A stretch of 5,259 bases of DNA from Candidatus Thorarchaeota archaeon (lineage in GTDB: Archaea; Asgardarchaeota; Thorarchaeia; Thorarchaeales; Thorarchaeaceae): the NCBI GenBank assembly GCA_019057595.1, contig DXJI01000001.1:1-5259 (forward strand), written 5' to 3'. The notes under the pieces are model-generated. The model was not told the DNA's origin and did not search any database. It worked only from the letters and a program-made list of their open reading frames with translations. Each line of letters starts with the position of its first letter. The stretch's first letter is position 1. This document shows positions 1 to 5,024 of this stretch, in pieces. Made by a program: the position numbers and the translations under genes.

Positions 1-42
1 CGCACCAATCCAGTAATTGATATCCAGGAGGAGTTCGAGTGA
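1..42 (+). CDS. C-terminal tail of an unidentified gene (partial)
   Basis: Frame 1 is open from the window edge and reads RTNPVIDIQEEFE, then TGA at 40-42. The other two plus frames close within the first 20 bases. The TGA overlaps the GTG start of the next gene by four bases (GTGA), and an AGGAGGAG ribosome-binding site for that gene lies inside this frame. This is the usual arrangement of co-transcribed, translationally coupled genes. Thirteen residues are too few to assign a family. The call rests only on the open frame and the overlap, so it could be chance. Confidence 0.45.
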   Translation, partial: RTNPVIDIQEEFE

Positions 43-353
43 GCAATGAGGGTAGAGATTCTCCACTTGAGATCGATAAAATCATTCATGAGCCTGCTCG
101 TTTGCAGATCATGACCCAGCTCTACGTTGTAGATGAAGCGGATTTTATCGATATCATGCGTCAAACAGGTTTCACCTGGGGTAACCTCTCCTCACATATG
201 AGTAAATTAGAGGATGCTGGATACATAGAGGTGAGAAAGGAGTTTAGGGAAAAGAAACCTCACACCATCTTGAAACTCACATCAAAAGGCCGTGATGCTT
301 TCAAGGAGTATCGTAGAACTATGGATCAGGTCTTCAAAGACTTACCCGATTAG
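39..353 (+). CDS. Small winged-helix transcriptional regulator
   Basis: A 104-residue single-domain winged helix-turn-helix protein of the MarR/ArsR-like group (the small HTH_34-type archaeal regulators). Residues about 17-30 (HEPARLQIMTQL) form the first helix. Residues about 36-60 hold the helix-turn-helix, with recognition helix TWGNLSSHMSKLEDAGYI. The KEFREKKPHTILKLT stretch is the beta-wing, followed by a C-terminal helix (GRDAFKEYRRTMDQVF) typical of a dimer interface. No ligand domain or metal-binding cysteines are visible. The GTG start is fixed by a strong SD, AGGAGGAG at 26-33, five bases upstream, and by an in-frame TGA at 18-20 that leaves no other start. It overlaps the preceding frame by four bases, so it probably shares that transcript. 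DNA-binding role is well supported; its targets are unknown. Confidence 0.85.
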   Translation: MSNEGRDSPLEIDKIIHEPARLQIMTQLYVVDEADFIDIMRQTGFTWGNLSSHMSKLEDAGYIEVRKEFREKKPHTILKLTSKGRDAFKEYRRTMDQVFKDLPD

Positions 354-388
354 TTGTGGGAGTAGTTCATCTCTCACATCTTCATTTC

Positions 389-841
389 TTAGATGATATA
401 GGGGATGACTGTGGGTGCAATTCCAAGAAGCCTATAGTATACAGTGATCTGTCCCCGATGATGGATACTATGTTCAATCATCTCTAGAATCAATTCAGAA
501 ACGGTTGCAGGTCGACTGAATGATTCTATCTTCCTTCCTAGATCACTAGATGAAATCATGCTTGCAAAAACATCAACTCGCACAAACACCTCAGCCGCTA
601 GTTCAATAATGGCTTCAGCAGAATCATAATTTTCAAGTGTGTAAGGAAGAGGTTCCCATTGATTCGTAGTGATGCCTCTCATGTAGTATTCTACTGACCT
701 CACTAAGTGCAGTATGACTTCACCGATTTCCCTCCCTTCAGAGTATGGTTTGCTCATGACATTAATATCAACGAGTTGCTCTATCAATGGCATTGTTTCT
801 TTGAGGTGGCGTTTAACAGCAGAAATTAGCATTTTGTACAA
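389..841 (-). CDS. DinB-fold (DinB/YfiT-like) metalloprotein
   Basis: A 150-residue protein of the DinB four-helix-bundle superfamily, which includes thiol transferases and many damage- or stress-associated proteins of unknown substrate. The family metal-binding triad is visible: His45 in EVILHLVRSVEYY, and His124 and His128 in EHSIHHRGQ. The latter is followed by the characteristic RGQITVYYRLLG helix. Length is normal for the family. The TTG start at 841-839 is preferred because GGAGAG (856-851, inside the last codons of the deacetylase) lies nine bases upstream. An ATG three codons further on (832-830) is an alternative. The gene begins six bases after the deacetylase stop, in the same reading frame, so the two are surely co-transcribed. 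It converges on the winged-helix gene with a 35-base gap. Enzymatic activity is not predictable. Confidence 0.85.
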   Translation of the reverse strand: MYKMLISAVKRHLKETMPLIEQLVDINVMSKPYSEGREIGEVILHLVRSVEYYMRGITTNQWEPLPYTLENYDSAEAIIELAAEVFVRVDVFASMISSSDLGRKIESFSRPATVSELILEMIEHSIHHRGQITVYYRLLGIAPTVIPYII

Positions 842-847
842 GTCATA

Positions 848-1630
848 TCACTCTCCTCTTAGTCCATCACAAAAAGCAAGGACATTCTTTCCAAGATCTT
901 CAAAATTGTAACCTCCCTCAAGAAGTCCGTATCGACGCCCCTCACATCTCTCTTCAGCAAAATCACACATCATTTTACCAATCTTGCGAAATGCATCTGT
1001 TGAGAGATTCCCTCCCCAGTCCTCCTCATATTGATCAAACCCTGCTGAGGCGACGATGATATCCACATCAGGTGCTGAATCGAGAGAGCTCTTTACATCC
1101 CTTAGATATTGCTCATCACCGTTCCCATTGGGATTGTGGATGATGAAATTTGGGTCATCACCTAAGATGTTGATGTTCCCATCTCCAGTGTGGAGGTCAA
1201 AATCTAGGATGTATGCTGACTCGATGAGACCCTTTGCTCTGAGATGAAGCAGTGATACTGCGATGTTATTGTAATAACAAAACCCCCAATAGGAATCATA
1301 TGAGGCGTGATGTCCAGGAGGCCTGACCAATGCAAATGCAGGTTCTCCTTGGACTGCGATTTCAGCAGCCTGTATGGAACCTCCGGCTGCCAAAGATGCC
1401 ATCTTATGAATGAGTCCTGGTCCAGTCGAGTCGTAGTCCTGTTTCACTGACTCCCATGTTCTTAGTCCGTGGGCTCGCAGGATCTCCTCCTCTGTTGCAG
1501 GTCTTGCTTCTATGAACTCATAGTCAGGATGGTTCTCGAGAAGCTCGATTGCAGTGTCAAGTCTACCAGAAGCGCCTGCAGGAGTCCGATCATAGGTTTC
1601 TCTCATAGAGGGGTGATATACGATTTTCAC
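848..1630 (-). CDS. Compact histone deacetylase / acetylpolyamine amidohydrolase-like hydrolase
   Basis: A 260-residue zinc-dependent deacetylase of the HDAC superfamily, expected to remove acetyl groups from lysine or polyamines in the cytoplasm. Landmarks in order: RPPGHHA at 103-109 (catalytic pair His107/His108), GFCYYNN at 116-122, DFDLHTGDG at 143-151 (zinc ligands Asp145 and His147), SAGFD at 195-199 (third ligand Asp199), and LEGGY at 237-241 (Tyr241, transition-state tyrosine). All catalytic residues are present, so it should be active. It is short: family members usually have 300 or more residues. Only 54 residues separate Asp145 from Asp199, against about 89 in human HDAC8. The start is GTG; no SD is evident, so it may be leaderless or read through from the ribosomal operon. 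It heads a pair with the DinB gene. Substrate class cannot be told from sequence. Confidence 0.92.
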   Translation of the reverse strand: MKIVYHPSMRETYDRTPAGASGRLDTAIELLENHPDYEFIEARPATEEEILRAHGLRTWESVKQDYDSTGPGLIHKMASLAAGGSIQAAEIAVQGEPAFALVRPPGHHASYDSYWGFCYYNNIAVSLLHLRAKGLIESAYILDFDLHTGDGNINILGDDPNFIIHNPNGNGDEQYLRDVKSSLDSAPDVDIIVASAGFDQYEEDWGGNLSTDAFRKIGKMMCDFAEERCEGRRYGLLEGGYNFEDLGKNVLAFCDGLRGE

Positions 1631-1673
1631 AACTTACTATGAGTCAAAAGTAGGATTTGTGTGTGTGGGTCAG

Positions 1674-1730
1674 AAAAAGGATTTAGCGGGTAGATAGGCT
1701 CGCGACCCATCCACCCTCTGATATTAGAGG
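1674..1730 (-). terminator. Possible transcription end after the L12 gene
   Basis: Downstream of the L12 stop, the minus strand shows a near-perfect inverted repeat, CCTCTAATATCAGAGG (1730-1715). About 36 bases further on is a T5 run (1678-1674). Archaeal RNA polymerase terminates at oligo-T, with or without a hairpin, so this is the likely end of the stalk operon. The T-run is short, and some readthrough into the deacetylase gene is possible because no clear promoter for that gene is visible in the 129-base gap. Confidence 0.4.
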
Positions 1731-1759
1731 AACGGTTTGGAGGGGACTGATTGTCCCGT

Positions 1760-2071
1760 CTAACCAAAGAGGCTTCCGAGTCCAGCTGTGAACTCTTCTT
1801 CCTTTTCTTCTTCCTTCTCTTCTTTTCCTTCTTTCTTCTTCTCCTCTGCGGGAGCTGCACCACCAGCGGCTGCTGGGGCTGCTGCTACTGGCATTGCTGC
1901 GGCGCTTGATAGTGCCTCATCAATGTCGACTCCCTTCAAGGCTGCTAGTAGGGCTTTTACCCTGGCCTTGTCGGTTTCGACACCAGCTGCAGTCAGTGTT
2001 GCTTCCATCGCCTTGGCTGTGAGTTTCTGACCCGCCTTGTGGAGCAGAAGTGCTGCGTATACGTACTCCAT
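1760..2071 (-). CDS. rpl12: Large-subunit ribosomal protein L12 (archaeal P1-type stalk protein)
   Basis: A 103-residue archaeal L12, the multicopy stalk protein that binds L10 as dimers and recruits translation GTPases. Residues 1-57 form the helical dimerisation and L10-binding domain ([20 protein letters not shown]...). An Ala/Pro/Gly hinge follows at about 60-74. A highly charged Glu/Lys segment and the conserved tail TAGLGSLFG complete the protein; that tail contacts the factors. Length is normal (about 100-110). The ATG start has AGAGGT (2084-2079) seven bases upstream. It follows L10 by 21 bases and closes the operon. The charged segment makes a 55-base uninterrupted pyrimidine tract on the plus strand (1793-1847) and gives rise to spurious Lys-rich frames. 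Confidence 0.97.
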   Translation of the reverse strand: MEYVYAALLLHKAGQKLTAKAMEATLTAAGVETDKARVKALLAALKGVDIDEALSSAAAMPVAAAPAAAGGAAPAEEKKKEGKEEKEEEKEEEFTAGLGSLFG

Positions 2072-2092
2072 TGTTGTTACCTCTTGTGTTTC

Positions 2093-3124
2093 TTAACCGA
2101 ACAGGCCTCCGATGCCTGCTACGGATTCTTCTTCTTCGTCTTTTTCTTCCTCTGGTTCGTTAGGTTCTTGCTGCTCAGCCGCGTCTGTGGCGGGTGCAGC
2201 CGCTGTTGATGCTGCCGCAGCAGCTGATTGAACCTGGCTGACAATCTCGGAAGGTAGTGCCTCAGGGTCCTTCTCAGAAACTACTGCAATCAGTGCAGAA
2301 GCCTCTGAGTTGGCTCTACCCAAGAACACATCCATCAAGTCCGGTACGAAGAACCCTACTTCTAGGGCCAGACTCTTGGCTTCCATATTGACCTTGGCAA
2401 TTATGAGTGGAATAGTTTCCTCCGTTGGGATTCCTACGTTAACAGAGAGATTGATTGCGTACTGATGACCTGCGATGACCTGACTGAATAGTGCTTCAAT
2501 GTCAATCTCAAAGGAATCACTAGTGAGGACCTCTCCATCGCTAAAGGCTGCAATTAATTTGAGTTGGAGTTCCATTGGTTCAATACCAAGCCTAGTTAGC
2601 ATGAGTGCCATTGCGCTTGAGATGACAGCTCCTGAAGCAACGGCTACAGTATCAGCAGTGATGTGAATGACACCACCCTTGACACGGGATGGGATCTTAA
2701 GACCAGCTAGCTCACTAATGAAAGGTCCAGGTGCAACGCCAGTGTTCATCTCTGGTACGATGATGTCTTTTGGCGCTAACTGACCACCCTTTGCGGGAGC
2801 TGCAGTTCTGTTCTCACTAAGGAACTTACTGAGCATAAACGGGTCCTGTTCGCTGAAAACGAATGATACTGGTCCTGTGACATGCTCTATCAAGTCTTTG
2901 ATTCCTTTCTTGTCGGACTTCTCGATGGCTCTGATCATCAGAGTGTTACGAGACATCTTGATGGCCGCAGATCCTCTAAGACTGTCACGAATTCCTTGGA
3001 GCTGTTTTGCTCCAACACCCTCAACATTCACAAGACCAATCATCTTGCTGTCGTTGATGGTTTTTGCTAGAGCGTTGACTTCGTCCTGCTTCCATTGTGG
3101 AATTGTCTTTTCATATACAGACAT
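2093..3124 (-). CDS. rpl10: Large-subunit ribosomal protein L10 (archaeal P0-type stalk base)
   Basis: A 343-residue archaeal L10/P0, which anchors the stalk to the GTPase-associated region of 23S rRNA and carries the L12 dimers. The N-terminal rRNA-binding domain is about residues 1-105 and contains the IKMSRNTLMIRAI signature. The archaeal/eukaryotic insertion domain follows (about 106-185, including PGPFISELAGLKIPSRV). Next come the stalk helices for L12 dimers (about 200-290), an Ala-rich linker, an acidic stretch, and a terminal VAGIGGLFG matching the L12 tail. Full length for archaea. The ATG start has GGTGA (3134-3130) five bases upstream. The gene lies 14 bases after L1 and 21 before L12. 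Confidence 0.97.
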   Translation of the reverse strand: MSVYEKTIPQWKQDEVNALAKTINDSKMIGLVNVEGVGAKQLQGIRDSLRGSAAIKMSRNTLMIRAIEKSDKKGIKDLIEHVTGPVSFVFSEQDPFMLSKFLSENRTAAPAKGGQLAPKDIIVPEMNTGVAPGPFISELAGLKIPSRVKGGVIHITADTVAVASGAVISSAMALMLTRLGIEPMELQLKLIAAFSDGEVLTSDSFEIDIEALFSQVIAGHQYAINLSVNVGIPTEETIPLIIAKVNMEAKSLALEVGFFVPDLMDVFLGRANSEASALIAVVSEKDPEALPSEIVSQVQSAAAAASTAAAPATDAAEQQEPNEPEEEKDEEEESVAGIGGLFG

Positions 3125-3138
3125 TCAATTCACCAATC

Positions 3139-3795
3139 CTAGTTAGACACCTCAACGGTTGGTCCCATGGTCGTTTTGACCTTGACACTGCTTACTCTCT
3201 CCGTGAAGCCCTTACTCTCCACGAAAGCGAGAACTGCGTTGACGTTGTCTGCTATCTCTCTATCACTCATATTGAAATGACCCACTTTCACATGGAACGT
3301 GGGTGTGTTTCGCATTCTGACACGGACAGTCCGATGATACTGATTGATTATCGCACTCAGATCCGCTTGTGGTGGGAATGGTCTGGGCATCTTTCCTCTT
3401 GAACCCAGGGTCTGTCCCAGATAACGACCAATCAATGGCATCGCGTCAACCGCTGCGATGAAGAACTCATAGCTCTTTGCCAATGACTTTCGTTCTTTCT
3501 TCTCCTCACCAATCTTTGGAATGTCATCCTTTGGAATGACACGCTCAGCTCCTGCTGCTGTGGCATTCTCTGCGAACTCTCCATCTCCAAAAGCGCATAC
3601 CTTTGGGGGTGGATACAGCGCGTTTGGAAGGACCAGTTCCTGATTGAATCTGTTCTCAGGCTTTGTGATGTCAAGCTCTTTCTTTCTGAAATTGACTGCT
3701 AAATCAAAACTCTGCTTGAACTTGATTTTTCTTTTCTTACCCTGAGCTCTTGCTTCAGTAACTGCTGCTTCAATTGTTTCGACACTAAACGACAT
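3139..3795 (-). CDS. rpl1: Large-subunit ribosomal protein L1
   Basis: A 218-residue archaeal L1, which forms the mobile L1 arm at the E-site side of the ribosome by binding 23S rRNA. The two-domain fold is recognisable. The N- and C-terminal segments form domain I (FKQSFDLAVNFRKKELDITKPENRF; HVKVGHFNMSDREIADNVNAVLAFV). The inserted Rossmann-like domain II spans about residues 65-155 (KVCAFGDGEFAENATAAGAERV). The L1 signature LGSRGKMPRPFP follows that domain, at about 130-141. Length is normal. ATG start; GGGAG (3809-3805) lies nine bases upstream and abuts the L11 stop codon, so translation is likely coupled to L11. In methanogens and halophiles L1 represses its own mRNA, but I could not identify an L1-binding motif near this start. 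Confidence 0.97.
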   Translation of the reverse strand: MSFSVETIEAAVTEARAQGKKRKIKFKQSFDLAVNFRKKELDITKPENRFNQELVLPNALYPPPKVCAFGDGEFAENATAAGAERVIPKDDIPKIGEEKKERKSLAKSYEFFIAAVDAMPLIGRYLGQTLGSRGKMPRPFPPQADLSAIINQYHRTVRVRMRNTPTFHVKVGHFNMSDREIADNVNAVLAFVESKGFTERVSSVKVKTTMGPTVEVSN

Positions 3796-3801
3796 CTGAA
3801 A

Positions 3802-4311
3802 TCACTCCCTGAAAGGTTCATCCAGCTGGGCATCCCATGTACCCTCTCGGACCTCCGCTTGGAACTCCTTCGCTGGTTTACCCTCTATTGTGACGCCCAT
3901 CTGACCACAGGTGCCAGTTACAATCATGACTCCTGCTTTCATCGTCAGGGCGGAGAGGTCGTCTGCCTTTCCCTTAGCGATTGTCTTCACTTGATCTAGA
4001 GTGAGGTTTCCGATGATGTTTGTATTAGGTTCTCCAGATCCCTTATCAGATCCAACCTCTTTCAGAATCAGTGCACTTGTTGGTGGAGTACCCACCTCAA
4101 CCTCGAAGGTCTTGTCATTTGGATTGACCGTGATTTTCACGGGTACCTTCAGACCTGCGAATGCCTGTGTGACCTCATTGATTTTAGTCACGACCTGAAA
4201 GATGTTGACACCTGTGGGACCGAGTGCTGGACCAATTGGTGGTCCTCCGCTGGCCTTACCACCTTCTACCATCGCGTCTACTATTATTGGTTTCTCGCTC
4301 AATTTCTTCAC
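3802..4311 (-). CDS. rpl11: Large-subunit ribosomal protein L11
   Basis: A 169-residue archaeal L11, which binds the GTPase-associated region of 23S rRNA beside L10. The N-terminal domain has the proline-rich helix GGPPIGPALGPTGVNI (about 22-37). The C-terminal RNA-binding domain covers about 80-155 (GSDKGSGEPNTN, GNLTLDQVKTIAKGKADDL, GTCGQMGVTIEGKPAKEF), plus a short acidic C-terminal tail. Start choice is uncertain. The GTG at 4311 overlaps the stop of a short upstream frame (GTGA) but sits only two bases after GGAG (4317-4314). A TTG three codons later (4302-4300) is 11 bases from it. Either choice keeps the whole domain. It is the first long gene after the unusual spt5-L11 spacer. Confidence 0.97.
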   Translation of the reverse strand: MKKLSEKPIIVDAMVEGGKASGGPPIGPALGPTGVNIFQVVTKINEVTQAFAGLKVPVKITVNPNDKTFEVEVGTPPTSALILKEVGSDKGSGEPNTNIIGNLTLDQVKTIAKGKADDLSALTMKAGVMIVTGTCGQMGVTIEGKPAKEFQAEVREGTWDAQLDEPFRE

Positions 4312-4418
4312 GACTCCTGATGCAGTACATACAGGGCGTACGCAACGCTTCTGATGTGGTCGACCCGCAGGACAGAATTCTTCTTACATCCAGCTAGGTC
4401 TACTGCATTCTTTGTCAC
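4308..4418 (-). CDS. Possible 36-residue leader peptide before L11
   Basis: A GTG start (4418-4416) with SD-like GGGGTG eight bases upstream opens a frame whose peptide includes TKNAVDLAGCKKNSVLRVD and ends ...VLHQES. Its TGA overlaps the L11 GTG as GTGA, the same coupling seen at the left edge of the window. The frame can also be extended upstream to ATG at 4454 (48 residues, Arg-rich N-terminus) or ATG at 4478. I recognise no family. For it: the coupled overlap and an equivalent open frame and start signal in the outer repeat copy. Against it: substitutions between copies show no synonymous excess (13 amino-acid changes against 5 silent codons). Confidence 0.3.
   Translation of the reverse strand: MTKNAVDLAGCKKNSVLRVDHIRSVAYALYVLHQES
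4314..4418 (-). repeat. Direct repeat, inner copy (abuts L11)
   Basis: Aligns without interruption, except for one 3-base indel, to 4628-4735: 83 of 105 aligned bases match (79%). The copy runs from the GGAG just before the L11 GTG to a GTGACAAA block preceded by an A-run and GGTG. Similarity fades beyond these borders. The 22 differences fall 8/7/7 on the three codon positions of the minus-strand open frame, so the divergence shows no protein-coding signature. The location suggests it is the L11 leader. Confidence 0.85.
4320..4408 (-). promoter_or_regulatory. Candidate structured mRNA leader of the stalk operon
   Basis: On the minus strand ATGCAGTA (4408-4401) can pair perfectly with TACTGCAT (4327-4320), which ends just before the L11 SD. 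Nested inside are GACC (4400-4397) with GGTC (4365-4362), GCTGGA (4394-4389) with TCCTGC (4372-4367, one T-T mismatch), and AGAA (4384-4381) with TTCT (4377-4374) around a three-base loop. A second small hairpin, GCGT (4348-4345) with ACGC (4339-4336), sits in the remaining segment. The whole could control access to the SD. A fold drawn by eye is weak evidence alone; it gains weight because the outer copy keeps it. Confidence 0.4.
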
Positions 4419-4493
4419 TTTTTTGCCACCCCGGACACGACGTCTGTGCGTCATTGTCAGATTAAGAGGATGAACCATGCCATTGATATCTTG

Positions 4494-4507
4494 TTTTAAA
4501 CATTTTG
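4494..4507 (-). promoter_or_regulatory. BRE/TATA-like promoter for the L11-L1-L10-L12 operon
   Basis: The minus strand reads CAAAATG followed by TTTAAAA (TATA-like box, 4500-4494), with an A-rich element in the BRE position directly upstream. The usual archaeal spacing of about 25 bases puts transcription start near 4472-4468. The start would therefore lie upstream of the inner repeat copy, and the whole candidate fold would be in the mRNA leader (about 160 bases before L11). This is the best box between spt5 and L11. Confidence 0.5.
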
Positions 4508-4594
4508 TTAAGAATCACCTTCTATGAGCAAAATACGCTACTAAAACCGGTCCACCACTTTCAAGATCGCTCTAATGGAATGAGAGGATGAAAT

Positions 4595-4735
4595 CTATTT
4601 CTTAGATTGGGAGTGAACTGCAAGAAACTCCTGATACAGTACATCCAGCATATGCGTAAAGGATCTGATGGGATCGACCTGCAGGACAGAAGTCTTCTCA
4701 TATCCTGCATGGTCAACTGCATTCATTTTTGTCAC
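4595..4735 (-). CDS. Possible 46-residue peptide in the outer repeat copy
   Basis: Paralogous frame to 4308-4418: GTG at 4735-4733 with GGTGA seven to eight bases upstream, an in-frame extra Met codon, then NAVDHAGYEKTSVLQVDPIRS and a longer tail ending ...HSQSKK before TAG (4597-4595). Upstream of the GTG the frame soon meets a stop. The only indel against the other copy is three bases, which keeps the frame. It may equally be a non-coding copy of the leader. No family is recognised. Confidence 0.22.
   Translation of the reverse strand: MTKMNAVDHAGYEKTSVLQVDPIRSFTHMLDVLYQEFLAVHSQSKK
4628..4735 (-). repeat. Direct repeat, outer copy
   Basis: The second copy of the element described at 4314-4418, same orientation, about 315 bases upstream of it relative to L11. 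It has one extra ATG triplet (4726-4724) near its 5' end. It keeps the upstream GGTG and A-rich stretch and the terminal CAGGAG, but no ribosomal gene follows it. Its hairpin arms are as well or better paired than those of the inner copy. Confidence 0.85.
4634..4722 (-). promoter_or_regulatory. Second copy of the candidate RNA fold
   Basis: ATGCAGT (4722-4716) pairs with ACTGTAT (4640-4634): the C-to-T change relative to the inner copy leaves a G-U pair. GACC (4714-4711) pairs with GGTC (4679-4676). TGCAGGA (4709-4703) pairs perfectly with TCCTGCA (4686-4680). AGAA (4698-4695) pairs with TTCT (4691-4688). The second hairpin position is filled by a different pairing, ATCC (4664-4661) with GGAT (4646-4643). 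Pairing is thus retained despite about 21% divergence. Confidence 0.4.
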
Positions 4736-4785
4736 TTTTCTTCACCGTTGCCCGAAACTCAGACGATCCTGGACATGGAATCCTG

Positions 4786-4810
4786 GATGAAGTTCGGTTC
4801 CTGCTTCATC
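4786..4810. other. Seven-base-pair hairpin upstream of the outer repeat
   Basis: GATGAAG (4786-4792) and CTTCATC (4804-4810) form a perfect inverted repeat around an 11-base loop. It lies in non-coding sequence between the spt5-side TATA-like box and the outer repeat, so it would be part of any RNA made from that box. No T-run follows on either strand, so it does not look like a terminator. Confidence 0.35.
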
Positions 4811-4908
4811 GAGGCTGCATCGTGACTCCGGAAGAATCACAATGTTTTACGGTCTCTCCATCAGGCGTTTCATGTCTCCGTGCAACTCGCGGCGACAATA
4901 AAGCTGAC

Positions 4909-4920
4909 CCAAGGACTTGG
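4909..4920. promoter_or_regulatory. Palindrome CCAAGGACTTGG, possible operator
   Basis: Five-base arms CCAAG/CTTGG around GA lie about 45 bases downstream of the TATA-like box at 4963-4974, in non-coding sequence. Symmetric sites of this size can bind dimeric regulators. No second copy was seen in the window, so the call is weak. Confidence 0.2.
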
Positions 4921-4962
4921 CTCTTGTCCCAGACCAGCTCTACACTTCACTGTTCATTCTGG

Positions 4963-4974
4963 ATAATATAAACA
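4963..4974 (-). promoter_or_regulatory. Second TATA-like box downstream of spt5
   Basis: The minus strand reads GTTTATATTATC, a good archaeal TATA-like sequence about 50 bases beyond the spt5 stop. It would start transcription near 4945-4940 and produce an RNA running through the outer repeat copy. No T-run clearly ends spt5 before it. T4 runs at 4546-4543 and 4533-4530 could end such a short transcript before the L11 promoter. Confidence 0.35.
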
Positions 4975-5024
4975 CCAATGAGGAAGTATTTCTGAATGTT
5001 AAGGATTACGCCACAGCAACTTTT

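Larger units (their letters stand above)
4312..5024. other. 713-base spt5-L11 spacer with duplicated element
   Basis: In many archaea spt5 and the L11 gene are close neighbours, whereas here 713 bases separate them without a recognisable protein family on either strand. The spacer contains two direct copies of a roughly 105-base element, a TATA-like box between them and another near the spt5 end, a 7-bp hairpin and a 12-base palindrome. Plus-strand open frames of 72 and 80 codons run through it, but they match no family I recognise and the first overlaps one repeat copy. The interpretation favoured here is a leader/regulatory region of the stalk operon. Confidence 0.75.

Noticed and set aside
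714..911. Plus-strand open frame across the deacetylase-DinB junction
   Set aside because: Antisense shadow of two well-supported genes, with no domain or start signal.
1627..1863. Minus-strand Lys/Arg-rich open frame overlapping the end of the L12 gene
   Set aside because: It is the out-of-frame reading of the L12 Glu/Lys codons; the low-complexity lysine run and lack of any domain show a shadow.
3700..3795. L1 autoregulatory binding site at the start of the L1 gene
   Set aside because: Known in methanogens, but no matching stem with the asymmetric loop could be recognised here.
4735..4776. Longer version of the outer short frame starting at ATG 4776
   Set aside because: That frame closes quickly at TGA. 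Reaching the repeat frame would need a frameshift in the A-run, so the GTG start at 4735 is the simpler reading.
4607..4971. Two plus-strand open frames of 72 and 80 codons (4607-4825 and 4729-4971)
   Set aside because: They start with TTG, lack clear SD sites and overlap each other. The reading equivalent to the first in the inner repeat copy meets a stop, and neither resembles a known family. Kept only as a remote alternative.
4312..5024. Mobile element or CRISPR explanation for the repeats
   Set aside because: Only two copies about 315 bases apart; no transposase, terminal inverted repeats, target duplication, or regular spacers are visible.
4770..5024. C/D box RNA, RNase P RNA or SRP RNA in the spacer
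   Set aside because: I searched by eye for C (RTGATGA) and D (CTGA) box pairs at proper spacing and for conserved RNase P and SRP core motifs, and found no convincing match.
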